From: Angelakisella sp. | GTDB lineage: Bacteria > Bacillota > Clostridia > Oscillospirales > Ruminococcaceae | NCBI GenBank assembly: GCA_022794295.1 | Contig: JAAWEO010000013.1 | Coordinates: 1-23,538, forward strand | Direction: 5' to 3' | DNA: 23,538 nt | In this document: positions 12,797 to 20,561 of the stretch, piece by piece | How positions within the stretch are numbered: the stretch's first letter is position 1 | Layout of the letters: every line of letters begins with the position of its first letter | Translations under genes and position numbers: made by a program | Notes under the pieces: generated by a model | The model's database searches: none | What the model was told of the DNA's origin: nothing | What the model saw: only the letters and a program-made list of their open reading frames with translations

Positions 12797-13723
12797 TCAT
12801 TCCAGGTTCAGCTGTGTACGCAGCAAATACCGCGCCAGAAAGAAACAGCCTGCTGCGGTAGCCAGGTCCAGCACCAGAACAATGGCCCAGGTCCCTGTGA
12901 GGAAATCCCCCATATGGCGGGAGAAAAGCAGCAGCTCCGGGGTGGAGGAAAACAGCTCCAGGTCCGGGACACTGGCGGCGAAGGCCGGCAGGAAGGCCCC
13001 CATAAGCAGGGAGGCGGCCATCCCTATCACCGTGACGATGGCGGCATAAGCCCCCAGGGAAGCCAGCACCTTGTGCCGCTTGACAGTATGTCCCATAGCC
13101 ATGGAGGCGTACAGCAGAAACAGATCGCCAAAGCCGTTAACCAAAAGCTCCGCCACCAGCATGACCCGCAGCACCGGGGGCAGGATATTCCGGGCCATCT
13201 GCCCGATCAGCGTCCAGGTGTCGGGAGTGACCTTAGCCAATTCCTCGCGGACTGCTCCGATTGCCAGGGGGTGCCAGATCAGGAGCAGAATGGCGGCGGC
13301 CACCATCAGGGTGGTGGCAATGCCCCACAAAAAGGCGCAGATGGCCTTTGCCCACAGAATATCCCCGGTGGATACCGGCAGGGTGAACATCAGGTATCCC
13401 TCATCCCCCATCAGGTTCTTCCAAAACCGCTGAAGGGTGATGATAAAGTGGACCACAAGGGCCCCCAGCACCACCAGCCCGTACAGCGTCATGATCACAG
13501 TGACCACCGTCCCCAGGATCTGGCCCTTCAGTCCGGCCTCCCCCACAGACAGGCCGAAGGAAATGCTGCCCAATCCCAAGGCATCCTTTGAGGTGTGGAG
13601 CTGCCAGGGCAGCCGCCAAAGGGAAAGCCTTCCCAGAAGGGCAAAGACCACCATCACCAGGTAGAGGGGCAGGTAAAGGCGGGACGTAGCCATCAGCTCG
13701 TATTTTAACAGTTTTCGTTTCAT
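12797..13723 (-). CDS. ABC-2-like membrane protein of the GntR-linked exporter
   Basis: This 308-residue protein begins MKRKLLKYELMATSR and has about six hydrophobic stretches, matching the membrane partner of YtrB/BcrA-type ATPases. A large loop between the first and second segments is typical. It probably exports or detoxifies a membrane-active compound such as a peptide antibiotic, but the substrate is not visible. I chose ATG 13723 over the preceding TTG 13726 because GGGAGG is 7 bases upstream of the ATG. It follows the ATPase gene after 12 bases and is the last gene of the operon. Confidence 0.85.
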   Translation of the reverse strand: MKRKLLKYELMATSRLYLPLYLVMVVFALLGRLSLWRLPWQLHTSKDALGLGSISFGLSVGEAGLKGQILGTVVTVIMTLYGLVVLGALVVHFIITLQRFWKNLMGDEGYLMFTLPVSTGDILWAKAICAFLWGIATTLMVAAAILLLIWHPLAIGAVREELAKVTPDTWTLIGQMARNILPPVLRVMLVAELLVNGFGDLFLLYASMAMGHTVKRHKVLASLGAYAAIVTVIGMAASLLMGAFLPAFAASVPDLELFSSTPELLLFSRHMGDFLTGTWAIVLVLDLATAAGCFFLARYLLRTQLNLE

Positions 13724-13735
13724 CAAAATTCCTCC

Positions 13736-14455
13736 CTAGCACCGGTACATTTCCCGAAAGAGCTCATCCAGGGACTTTCCCTTTTCCTCCCGGAGGTCCT
13801 CTGCCGGGGCGCATAGCCCCACCTTGCCATAGGCCAGAAAGACCACGTCATCCAGCACCTGCTCCACATCCCGGATCAGGTGGGTGGAGATCAGGACGGT
13901 GGCATCCTCCCGGTAGCTGCCGATAATGGTGCTGAGGATGAAATCCCGGGCCGCCGGGTCCACGCCGCCAATGGGTTCGTCCAGGAGGTAAAGGTCTGCC
14001 CTGCGGCTCATGACCAAAATCAGCTGCACCTTTTCCTTGGTGCCCTTGGACATGGTCCGGAGGCGGTCGCTGCGGCCGATCTCCAGGCGGCTGAGCATTT
14101 CCAGGGCCTTTTGGTAGTCAAAGTCCCGGTAGAAATCGGAAAAGAGGCTCAGAACATCCTCCACCCGCATCCAGTCGCTTAAATAGGTCCGCTCCGGCAG
14201 GTAGGAGACCACCTGCTTTGTCTCTGGTCCCGGCCTTTGGCCGTTGACAAAAAGCTCCCCGGCCGAGGGGGTCAACAGACCTGCTGCTGTTTTTATCAGG
14301 GTGGTCTTTCCGCTGCCGTTGGGACCCAACAGGCCAATGATGCGCCCCCGGTTCAGGGTCAGGTCCACCTCGTCCAGGGCCCGTACCGCCCCATAGATCT
14401 TGGAAAGCTGCCGGCATTCCAGCACCGGGCCCTCCCGCTTTTCCAGCTCACTCAT
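13736..14455 (-). CDS. ABC exporter ATP-binding protein (YtrB/BcrA-like)
   Basis: This 239-residue ATPase has Walker A GPNGSGKT at 44-51, Walker B LYLLDEP at 155-161 followed by IGGVDPAAR, and the switch His192 in ISTH. The signature loop is MSKGTKEKV at 135-143 instead of LSGGQ; a degenerate signature is common in this exporter subgroup. It overlaps the GntR stop by 8 bases and precedes the membrane gene by 12 bases. The three-gene set matches the YtrA-regulated layout in Firmicutes, where the regulator represses its own exporter until cell-envelope stress. Confidence 0.92.
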   Translation of the reverse strand: MSELEKREGPVLECRQLSKIYGAVRALDEVDLTLNRGRIIGLLGPNGSGKTTLIKTAAGLLTPSAGELFVNGQRPGPETKQVVSYLPERTYLSDWMRVEDVLSLFSDFYRDFDYQKALEMLSRLEIGRSDRLRTMSKGTKEKVQLILVMSRRADLYLLDEPIGGVDPAARDFILSTIIGSYREDATVLISTHLIRDVEQVLDDVVFLAYGKVGLCAPAEDLREEKGKSLDELFREMYRC

Positions 14456-14852
14456 TTCCCATAGCCTCCTTTGACTCTGTCCTCCCGGACTGTCCCCCTG
14501 CCTGGCGAAGGACCAGCCCGGCGGTCTCCTCCCCGGTGAAGCCCAGGCCCTCCATCCTGGTCAGGAAGGCCAGGACCTCCCCCTCTGCCAGGGCCTCCCG
14601 GGTCTGCTGGATCAGCTTCCTGTTCTCTGTGACAAAGCGCCCGGCGGTGCGCTGGGCATATAGCAGACCGCTCCGCTCCAGCTCGGTGAGGGCCTTCTGC
14701 ATGGTATTGGGGTTCACCGCTGCCTCGGCGGCCAGCTCCCGGACGCTGGGAAGCCGTTCCCCAGCTTGGTATTCCCCTGTGACGATCCCCAGCTGGAGCC
14801 TTTCCATCAGCTGGAGCCAGATGGGCCGGTCTCCTGTAAGATTCCAGGTCAT
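14448..14852 (-). CDS. GntR-family repressor, YtrA subfamily
   Basis: This 134-residue protein has an N-terminal winged helix (about 8-75; WLQLMERLQLGIVTGEY, then LPSVRELAAEAAVNPNTMQKAL) and only a short helical C-terminal tail for dimerisation. This is the mark of the YtrA group; larger GntR proteins carry a ligand domain. It should bind the palindrome at 14871-14904, which covers its own -10. AAAGGAGG stands about 9 bases before the ATG. Its end overlaps the ATPase start, so regulator and exporter are one transcript and autoregulation is likely. Confidence 0.92.
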   Translation of the reverse strand: MTWNLTGDRPIWLQLMERLQLGIVTGEYQAGERLPSVRELAAEAAVNPNTMQKALTELERSGLLYAQRTAGRFVTENRKLIQQTREALAEGEVLAFLTRMEGLGFTGEETAGLVLRQAGGQSGRTESKEAMGNE

Positions 14853-14870
14853 GGTCCGATGCCTCCTTTC

Positions 14871-14904
14871 GTATTATTGTACTAGGCAACTAATACAATA
14901 ATAC
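14871..14904. promoter_or_regulatory. Palindromic operator for the GntR repressor
   Basis: GTATTATTGTA (14871-14881) and TACAATAATAC (14894-14904) are perfect 11-bp inverted arms. Inside them TAG and CTA also pair around a GCAA centre, leaving one mismatch in arms of 15. It overlaps the -10 at 14898-14903 and lies about 20 bases before the regulator ATG, where a YtrA-type repressor would block transcription. Confidence 0.8.
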
Positions 14905-14925
14905 ATCATGTTTGGGAAAAGTCAA
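14898..14925 (-). promoter_or_regulatory. Promoter of the GntR-ABC operon
   Basis: On the minus strand TTGACT (14920-14925) and TATTAT (14898-14903) lie 16 bases apart. The -10 is inside the operator arm. Confidence 0.65.
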
Positions 14926-15151
14926 GAGGCTGCAAAAAATAATTCTGGAAAAGATCGTTTTAAAAATACAATTTGTATATTGTAAGAAAAAAATACGTCT
15001 TTTGCCTATTTTTGCTTCCTTGCAGCTTTGCAATTGATATACTAAAAGTTTTAAATATATCATAATATACAATCTCTTGTTCCGACCGGGAACCGGGGGC
15101 TTTTCTTTTTGGGGCGTTTTATGGTAGGATAAGAAAAAAGGAGGTGCAGGG
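14905..15151. other. AT-rich divergent intergenic region
   Basis: About 250 bases between the divergent GntR and trmO genes hold no gene. The part from about 14935 to 15075 is strikingly AT-rich against a GC-rich background. It contains two small inverted repeats: TACAAT/ATTGTA at 14967-14984, sharing its core with the GntR operator arms, and TGATATA/TATATCA at 15035-15062. A short hairpin (GTTCC/GGAAC, 15079-15093) before a T-rich stretch lies in the trmO leader. Confidence 0.6.
15034..15063 (+). promoter_or_regulatory. Candidate promoter for trmO
   Basis: TTGATA (15034-15039) and TATCAT (15058-15063) lie 18 bases apart in the AT-rich stretch. A weaker alternative is an extended -10 TGGTAGGAT near 15123. 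Confidence 0.4.
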
Positions 15152-15865
15152 ATGGAAGCCATAGCGGAGCAGGTGCTGCGGCCCATTGCCCGGTTCCGGA
15201 GCGGATTTTCCCAGAAATTCGGGATCCCCAGACAGAGCGGGCTGGTGAAAGAGCTCCGGGGGGAGGTGGTTTTTCTGCCGGAGTACCGGGACCCGGAGGC
15301 CCTCCGGGGGATCGGGGAGTTTTCCCACCTTTGGCTTATCTGGCAGTTTTCCCAGGCCCGGCGGGAGAAGTGGTCCCCCACCGTGCGCCCCCCCAAGCTG
15401 GGGGGAAATGTGCGCAAGGGGGTGTTTGCCACACGGTCCCCCTTCCGGCCCAATGCCCTGGGGCTCTCCTCGGTGGAGCTGCTGGAGGTCCGCCTCCACA
15501 CACCGGAGGGGCCGGTGCTGGTGGTGGGGGGCGGGGACCTGCTGGACGGGACACCGGTTTTCGATGTAAAGCCATATTTGCCCTACACAGATTCCCACCC
15601 GGAGGCGCTGGGGGGATTTGCCCGTTCGGAAACGGCGGGAGGGCTGGAGGTGAACTTTTCCCCGAGGCTTTTGGAGCGGCTGCCCCCGGAGCACCGGGAG
15701 GCGGTCACGGCCCTGCTGTCCCAGGACCCCAGACCGGGGTATCAGGACCAGCCGGAACGGCTTTACGGGCTGGCCTACGGGGGGTGGGAGATCGGCTTCC
15801 GGGTCCGGGGGCAGGTGCTGACGGTGGTGAGCGTGGAGAAGGGCCAAGCTTCGGGCAGGAGCTGA
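15152..15865 (+). CDS. trmO: tRNA (t6A37) N6-methyltransferase TrmO
   Basis: This 237-residue enzyme uses S-adenosylmethionine to methylate N6 of threonylcarbamoyladenosine at tRNA position 37, fine-tuning decoding of threonine codons. It shows the TrmO/YaeB marks: PIARFRSGFSQKFGIPRQ at the start, ATRSPFRPNALGLSSVEL in the middle, DLLDGTPVFDVKPYLPYTDS near 129-148, and the C-terminal ERLYGLAYGGWEIGFRV. The length matches bacterial members (about 230-240). AAGGAGG stands 8 bases before the ATG. It has its own leader and is followed by a separately promoted gene, so it is probably a single-gene unit. Confidence 0.92.
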   Translation: MEAIAEQVLRPIARFRSGFSQKFGIPRQSGLVKELRGEVVFLPEYRDPEALRGIGEFSHLWLIWQFSQARREKWSPTVRPPKLGGNVRKGVFATRSPFRPNALGLSSVELLEVRLHTPEGPVLVVGGGDLLDGTPVFDVKPYLPYTDSHPEALGGFARSETAGGLEVNFSPRLLERLPPEHREAVTALLSQDPRPGYQDQPERLYGLAYGGWEIGFRVRGQVLTVVSVEKGQASGRS

Positions 15866-15925
15866 GCAGGCAGTGCACAGACCCGGGGGCTCCCCGGCCT
15901 GTACAACAGCGGGTAAAATATCCAC

Positions 15926-15954
15926 TTGTGATTTTCCCCCGGATATGGTATCTT
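15926..15954 (+). promoter_or_regulatory. Promoter of the CAP-domain lipoprotein gene
   Basis: TTGTGA (15926-15931) and TATCTT (15949-15954) are 17 bases apart, giving a leader of about 60 bases to ATG 16021. Confidence 0.5.
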
Positions 15955-16020
15955 TATGGAGAACGTTTTTTTCGGCCATCGTGTGCCTATTATTTTGCTG
16001 TTACAAGGAGCCCACTGCCC

Positions 16021-17880
16021 ATGAAGATCACCAAAAAGCTTCTCCTGCCCCTTCTGGCCGCCCTCTGTCTGGGCCTCTCCGCCTGTGCCCCCAAGGCCAT
16101 GGAGGCCTTCGCCGCCTGGCAGCCGGAGATCTCCCTTTACGCCGGGGACAGCTGGGAAGGGGAGATCCCCGGGGACAGCGATGCCGCCGATTACACCATC
16201 TCGGTGAATAACGTCCCCGGCCTGGAGGCCCGGCTGGAGGGGAACCTTCTGATCCTTCACGCCACCCGGGCAGGGGATGGTCAGATCACCCTTTCCGCCA
16301 CCGCCAAGGGCTTCCATGATACCAACCTGACCATCCCCATCCAGATCCACCCCCGCACCCTGGAGCTGGACTGGGAAACCACCTACGAGATCCCCGCCGA
16401 GGGGGAAAAGGAATATTTCTGGGAGGAGGAGGGCGCCCTTGCCCTCCTGGTGGGCAAGAGCTTCCACCTTTCCTTCCTGGATAAATACGAGTTCGCCCCT
16501 GTGCTGGAAGAAACCAGCTTTTCAGCCCGGCTGGAGCCCGAGGACCTGGGGACCCTTCAGATGGGGGAAGCAGGGGAGCTGGATTTTACCGCCGGAGAAA
16601 AGTACGGCCAGGGCACCCTGGAGATCACCGCCGCCGCCCCCAACTATGAGGACGCGGTCTTTTCCATCCCCCTTACCGTGGTCCGGGGAAAGCTGCCCCT
16701 TACCATTACCGAAAACGGGACCGAGATCGACGCCATTGACATGGAAAACGGCACCACCTGCGTCATCAAGGTGGTGGCAGGGGGCGGGGAGATCGACGCC
16801 CAGCTGGACTGCCCCGACGCCAAAATGACCCGGAACGGCAGCGCCTATGCCATTACCGCCGCCACCCCGGCAGAGGGGACCCTAACGGTTTCTGCCACCG
16901 GGGAGGGCTGGCTGGGCACCACCGTAAAGCTCCCTGTGGTGGTCACCAAAACCAAGGCGGTGGTCACCCCTGCCGCCGCCAGTGTTGATGTGGAGCCGGG
17001 AAGCCAGACCACCGTCGCTCTGACCACCAAGCCCCAGGGGGCACAGGTCACGGCCACCGTCACCGGGGAGGGCTTTACCGCCGCGGTGGAGGGAAGCACC
17101 CTGACCATTGCCGCGGCGGAGAATGCCGAAGGCACCGCCGAGGTCACCCTTTCGGTCATCGCCCCCGGCTATGCCGACGGTACCGCCAAGGTCACCGCCG
17201 CCGCCCGCCTGGAGCCCATCACCCTGGGCCTTTCCGCCGCCTCGGTCACCATGGAGGAGGGGGAGAAAAAGACCGTGACCCTGACCGCCGCCCCCGAGGG
17301 GTGCCAGTTCACCGCCGAGGCCACTGGCGGGGTCACCGCCGAGATCGACGGGAACAAGCTGATCCTCACCGGCAAGAAGGCCGGGAGCGGCTCGGTGTCG
17401 GTCACCGCCTCTCTGGATGGCCGGGACCCGGTGACCAAAACGGTAACGGCCACCATCACCCAGCCCATCGTCCTGCCCAATGTGGATACCACCACCTACG
17501 CCGACGAGGCGGCGGAGATCATCCGCCTGACCAACCAGTACCGCAAAGAAAACGGCCTGGGGACCCTGTCCCATGTCTCCATTGTGGATATCCCCGCCAC
17601 CGTCCGGGCAGAGGAAGCCGCCGCAGTCTGGTCCCACACCCGCCCCGACGGAAGCAACTTTAACACCGTCTTTACCCAGTGCGGGCTGAAATACACCGCC
17701 TACGGGGAGAACCTCTTTGCTGTAAACGCCTGGTACACCCCGGAGGAGGTGCTCCAGGAGTGGAAGGACTCCCCGGCCCACAACGAGAACCTGCTGCGGG
17801 AAAACTTCAACGGCATCGGGGTGGGGATTGCCTACATCGATGGGGAATATTACTATTGCCAGCTGTTCATCCAGAAGTAA
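16021..17880 (+). CDS. Lipoprotein with Ig-like repeats and C-terminal CAP domain
   Basis: From ATG 16021 this is 619 residues. MKITKKLLLPLLAALCLG leads to the lipobox LSAC, so Cys22 should be lipidated and the protein anchored outside the membrane. Residues of about 25-480 are Thr/Val/Gly-rich beta-strand units resembling bacterial Ig-like (BIG2) repeats; two good units span about 320-490. The last 125 residues are a CAP/SCP domain of the YkwD type, with ADEAAEIIRLTNQYR, SHTRPDGSNF, YGENLF and EWKDSPAHNENLL, holding the His and Glu residues of the CAP cavity. Function of bacterial CAP proteins is poorly known. AAGGAG is about 10 bases upstream. The frame stays open farther upstream but overlaps trmO without a start signal. 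Confidence 0.9.
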   Translation: MKITKKLLLPLLAALCLGLSACAPKAMEAFAAWQPEISLYAGDSWEGEIPGDSDAADYTISVNNVPGLEARLEGNLLILHATRAGDGQITLSATAKGFHDTNLTIPIQIHPRTLELDWETTYEIPAEGEKEYFWEEEGALALLVGKSFHLSFLDKYEFAPVLEETSFSARLEPEDLGTLQMGEAGELDFTAGEKYGQGTLEITAAAPNYEDAVFSIPLTVVRGKLPLTITENGTEIDAIDMENGTTCVIKVVAGGGEIDAQLDCPDAKMTRNGSAYAITAATPAEGTLTVSATGEGWLGTTVKLPVVVTKTKAVVTPAAASVDVEPGSQTTVALTTKPQGAQVTATVTGEGFTAAVEGSTLTIAAAENAEGTAEVTLSVIAPGYADGTAKVTAAARLEPITLGLSAASVTMEEGEKKTVTLTAAPEGCQFTAEATGGVTAEIDGNKLILTGKKAGSGSVSVTASLDGRDPVTKTVTATITQPIVLPNVDTTTYADEAAEIIRLTNQYRKENGLGTLSHVSIVDIPATVRAEEAAAVWSHTRPDGSNFNTVFTQCGLKYTAYGENLFAVNAWYTPEEVLQEWKDSPAHNENLLRENFNGIGVGIAYIDGEYYYCQLFIQK

Positions 17881-17882
17881 CG

Positions 17883-17895
17883 ACCTGTATTCATA
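17883..17895 (+). repeat. Solo copy of the MITE end sequence
   Basis: ACCTGTATTCATA is identical to the inward-reading right end of the element at 12482-12729. It lies 2 bases after the TAA stop of the CAP gene, just as the element follows the TAA of the NifX-like gene. No partner end is present nearby. It may be a remnant of an excised or decayed copy. Confidence 0.45.
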
Positions 17896-17912
17896 CATAG
17901 GAGCTGATACCC

Positions 17913-18692
17913 ATGATCAAGCTGATCGCCAGTGATTTGGACGGCACCCTGCTGCGAAACGGGGCCCAGCACCCCACCCCGGAGGCCATGGAGCTGATCG
18001 GCGCCCTTCGGGAAAAAGGGGTGATCTTCGCCGCCGCCAGCGGCCGCCAATGCCCCAACCTCCGGCGGCTCTTTTGGCCCGCCTCCCAGGAGATGGTCCT
18101 GCTTGGGGAAAACGGGTGCCTGGTCACCTACCGGGGAAGGATCCTCTCCCAGACCCCCCTGGGCCAGGAGCTGGCCCTGGAGCTGATCCGGGAGATCATG
18201 GCTATGGACGACCGGTGCGAGGCCCTGGTAAGCTGTCCCGACGCCTACTGGCTGCTGCCCAAAACCCGGCACTACCTGGATGTGGTGCTGAACCGCTGGA
18301 AGATGACCATCTGCACCGCCGAGACCCCGGAGGAGATCTGCGAGCCCATTCTGAAGATCTCGATGTGCATGACCGACGGGCTGGACTACGGGGTGGTGGA
18401 GGAGATGACCCGCCGGTGGCAGGGCCGGTGCAAGATCGCCGTTTCCGGCAAGGAATGGCTGGATTTCACCATTGGGGACAAGGGCCAGGCCATCCGGGCC
18501 GTTCGGGAGGAATTCGGCTTTGCAAAAGAGGAGGTCGCCGCCTTCGGGGACAACTTCAACGATGTGGAGATGCTGGACGAGGCGGGACATTCCTACGCCA
18601 TGGACACCGCCCCGGAGGCGGTAAAAGCCCACGCGGGACAGATCTGCACCTGCGTGGAGGATTCCCTCCGGGAGATCTTGAGCAGGCTCTAA
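17913..18692 (+). CDS. HAD-superfamily Cof-type sugar phosphatase
   Basis: This 259-residue cytoplasmic protein is a type IIB HAD hydrolase. DLDGT at 8-12 supplies the nucleophile Asp8 and acid/base Asp10, ASGR at 42-45 is motif II, Lys190 is motif III, and GDNFND at 212-217 binds Mg. A cap domain lies between about 80 and 185. Members dephosphorylate sugar phosphates or flavin and thiamine intermediates with broad specificity, so the true substrate cannot be given. AGGAG stands 9 bases before the ATG. It follows the CAP gene by 32 bases and precedes the DUF5655-like gene by 16, so these may share a transcript. Confidence 0.92.
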   Translation: MIKLIASDLDGTLLRNGAQHPTPEAMELIGALREKGVIFAAASGRQCPNLRRLFWPASQEMVLLGENGCLVTYRGRILSQTPLGQELALELIREIMAMDDRCEALVSCPDAYWLLPKTRHYLDVVLNRWKMTICTAETPEEICEPILKISMCMTDGLDYGVVEEMTRRWQGRCKIAVSGKEWLDFTIGDKGQAIRAVREEFGFAKEEVAAFGDNFNDVEMLDEAGHSYAMDTAPEAVKAHAGQICTCVEDSLREILSRL

Positions 18693-18708
18693 AAGGAGGA
18701 CCTTTGCC

Positions 18709-19137
18709 ATGGAACTTTCTCCGGAGGTGATGGAACAGCTTTACTCCGCCGATGCCGCCGCTTTCTTTGGCAGGGAGGCCTGGGCGGTGCCCCTGTGGGA
18801 GGAGGCAGCCGCGGCTATCCTTTCCCTGGGGCCGGAGGTGGAGATCCGGTACTCCAAGACCCAGGTAACCTTCCGGACCAAAAACGGATTTGCCTTTCTC
18901 TCCTTCCCCTACCGGCGAAAGGCTGGCTGGCCGAAGGAATGCCTGATCCTCACCTTCGGACTGGGGTATCCGGTGGAGCATCCCCGCATCGCGGTAAAGA
19001 CCGAGGCCGCGCCGGGCCGTTGGACCCATCACCTGCTGCTGGCAAAAAACGGACAGGTGGACGAAACGGTAATGGGGTGGCTGCGGGAGGCCTACGCCTT
19101 TTCCCTCCGGGGGCGAAGCCGAAAGACGCCGGAATAA
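18709..19137 (+). CDS. DUF5655-like small protein
   Basis: This 142-residue soluble protein resembles the DUF5655 family: a helix ending LGPEVEIRYSKTQVTFRTKNGFAFLSF, then a beta-rich part, then RWTHHLLLAKNGQVDETVMGWLREAYAFS. The family has no settled function and is thought to be related to nucleic-acid or DUF4287-linked proteins. AAGGAGG stands about 9 bases before the ATG. It follows the HAD gene by 16 bases and converges on recA across a large hairpin. The family assignment is from memory of the pattern. Confidence 0.7.
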   Translation: MELSPEVMEQLYSADAAAFFGREAWAVPLWEEAAAAILSLGPEVEIRYSKTQVTFRTKNGFAFLSFPYRRKAGWPKECLILTFGLGYPVEHPRIAVKTEAAPGRWTHHLLLAKNGQVDETVMGWLREAYAFSLRGRSRKTPE

Positions 19138-19145
19138 TACAGCAC

Positions 19146-19192
19146 AACACAGGACCTGCCTGCAAGCTCCCCTTGCAGACAGGTCCTGTGTT
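19146..19192. terminator. Large hairpin between the convergent DUF5655-like gene and recA
   Basis: AACACAGGACCTG and CAGGTCCTGTGTT form a perfect 13-bp stem, then one mismatch, then CTGCAA/TTGCAG around a short loop. It lies between two converging genes and may end both, but neither side has a strong T run (TTCCTTT on the plus strand). Confidence 0.55.
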
Positions 19193-19227
19193 CCTTTGGC
19201 GGGCTGGAGCTGCCGGGAAAGACCCGG

Positions 19228-20361
19228 TCAGCCGGCGGTTTCGTCGCCCTCCACCACCTCTGCGGTAATATCCACCTGTCCCAGCTTTTTGGGCGCGGCG
19301 GCGCTTTTCCCCCCGGGCCCCTTTTTCAGCTGGTCCCGGTTTTCCATCACCTTCTTGGCGACCTCCTCGCAAAACTCCGGGTTGTCCCGCAGGTAGTCCC
19401 GCACCTTGTCCCGGCCCTGGCCCAGCCGTTCCCCGTTGTAGGAGAACCAGGAGCCGCTCTTTTGAATAATATCCAGCTTTACCGCCAGGTCCAGCACCTC
19501 CCCGTCCCGGGAGATCCCCTGACCGTAAAGGATATCGAACTCCGCCTGCTGGAAGGGCGGCGCCACCTTGTTTTTGACCACCTTCACCCGGGTCCGGTTG
19601 CCGATGATCTCAGTCCCCTCCTTCAGGGCCTCCACCTTGCGGACATCCAGGCGCACCGAGGAGTAGAACTTCAGCGCCCGGCCGCCGGGGGTGGTCTCCG
19701 GGTTGCCATACATCACACCGATCTTTTCCCGCAGCTGGTTGATGAAGATGACCACTGCGTTGGATTTGCCGATGGCCCCGGTCAGCTTCCGCAGGGCCTG
19801 GGACATCAGCCGGGCCTGGAGTCCCACATGGCTGTCCCCCATCTCCCCCTCGATCTCCGCCTTGGTGACCATGGCCGCCACCGAGTCCACCACGGCCACG
19901 TCGATGGCCCCGGAGCGGACCAGGGCTTCGCAGATCTCCAGAGCCTGCTCCCCGGTGTCGGGCTGGCTCACCAGCAGGGAGTCAATATCCACCCCCAGGG
20001 CCTTGGCGTAAACCGGATCCAGGGCGTGCTCCACATCGATAAAGACGGCGTTGCCCCCCAGCTTTTGGGCCTGGGCCACCACATGGAGTGCCACGGTGGT
20101 TTTACCGGAGGACTCCGGCCCGTAAATCTCGATGATCCGCCCCCGGGGGACCCCGCCGATGCCCAGGGCAATATCCAGGGAGAGGCTGCCGGTGGGGATG
20201 GCCTCCACATTCATGGTGGCATTCTGCCCCAGCTTCATCACCGCCCCCTTGCCGAACTGCTTTTCGATCTGTCCCAGGGCGGTTTCCAGCGCCTTTTTCT
20301 TTTCATCCCCGTCGGTGATGGGGGCAGTGGTTTTTACCTTGCTCTCTTTCTCCTTGGCCAT
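19228..20361 (-). CDS. recA: Recombinase RecA
   Basis: This 377-residue ATPase forms filaments on single-stranded DNA, drives strand exchange and triggers LexA cleavage. Walker A is GPESSGKT at 81-88. The mid region has SVAAMVTKAEIEGEMGDSHVG, then NQLREKIGVMYGNPETTPGG (loop L2 area), and a C-terminal acidic tail. The length slightly exceeds the usual 345-355 because of a charged N-terminal extension and an Ala/Lys/Glu-rich tail. AGGAGG lies 8 bases before the ATG. A promoter at 20428-20456 precedes it, and recX does not follow. It appears to be a single-gene unit. Confidence 0.98.
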   Translation of the reverse strand: MAKEKESKVKTTAPITDGDEKKKALETALGQIEKQFGKGAVMKLGQNATMNVEAIPTGSLSLDIALGIGGVPRGRIIEIYGPESSGKTTVALHVVAQAQKLGGNAVFIDVEHALDPVYAKALGVDIDSLLVSQPDTGEQALEICEALVRSGAIDVAVVDSVAAMVTKAEIEGEMGDSHVGLQARLMSQALRKLTGAIGKSNAVVIFINQLREKIGVMYGNPETTPGGRALKFYSSVRLDVRKVEALKEGTEIIGNRTRVKVVKNKVAPPFQQAEFDILYGQGISRDGEVLDLAVKLDIIQKSGSWFSYNGERLGQGRDKVRDYLRDNPEFCEEVAKKVMENRDQLKKGPGGKSAAAPKKLGQVDITAEVVEGDETAG

Positions 20362-20427
20362 TGGTGTGTCCTCCTATTCTGCCGCCCGGTTTCACAGGGG
20401 CGGGTGTCTTTGTTTGCCGATGGTCCT

Positions 20428-20456
20428 ATTATACCGGATTCCCACCGGGAACGCAA
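20428..20456 (-). promoter_or_regulatory. Promoter of recA
   Basis: On the minus strand TTGCGT (20451-20456) and a perfect TATAAT (20428-20433) are 17 bases apart, giving a leader of about 60 bases. Confidence 0.75.
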
Positions 20457-20463
20457 GGAAAAA

Positions 20464-20475
20464 GAACAAACTTTC
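20464..20475. promoter_or_regulatory. Weak LexA-like box upstream of recA
   Basis: GAAC-AAAC-TTTC differs at one base from the core GAAC-N4-GTTC of Gram-positive LexA boxes and lies just behind the -35. Position is sensible, match is imperfect. Confidence 0.3.
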
Positions 20476-20513
20476 CCACATTTTGGAGGATGTGTCCTGA
20501 TATTTGGATAGTC

Positions 20514-20560
20514 AGAAAAAGCAGAGGGGAGCCTCTCCCGCCGGAGGGCTCCCCTTGCTT
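20514..20560 (-). terminator. Intrinsic terminator of the EamA-CofE-patatin operon
   Basis: On the minus strand GCAAGGGGAGCC pairs with GGCTCCCCTCTGC with one small irregularity, followed by TTTTTC. The patatin gene stops two bases before the hairpin. Confidence 0.85.
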
Positions 20561-20561
20561 G

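Noticed and set aside
15881..15897. Terminator after trmO
   Set aside because: A CCGGGG/CCCCGG hairpin exists, but no T run follows.
15331..16020. Upstream in-frame extension of the CAP lipoprotein gene
   Set aside because: It overlaps trmO in another frame, lacks a ribosome site, and would bury the clear lipoprotein signal peptide that begins at ATG 16021.
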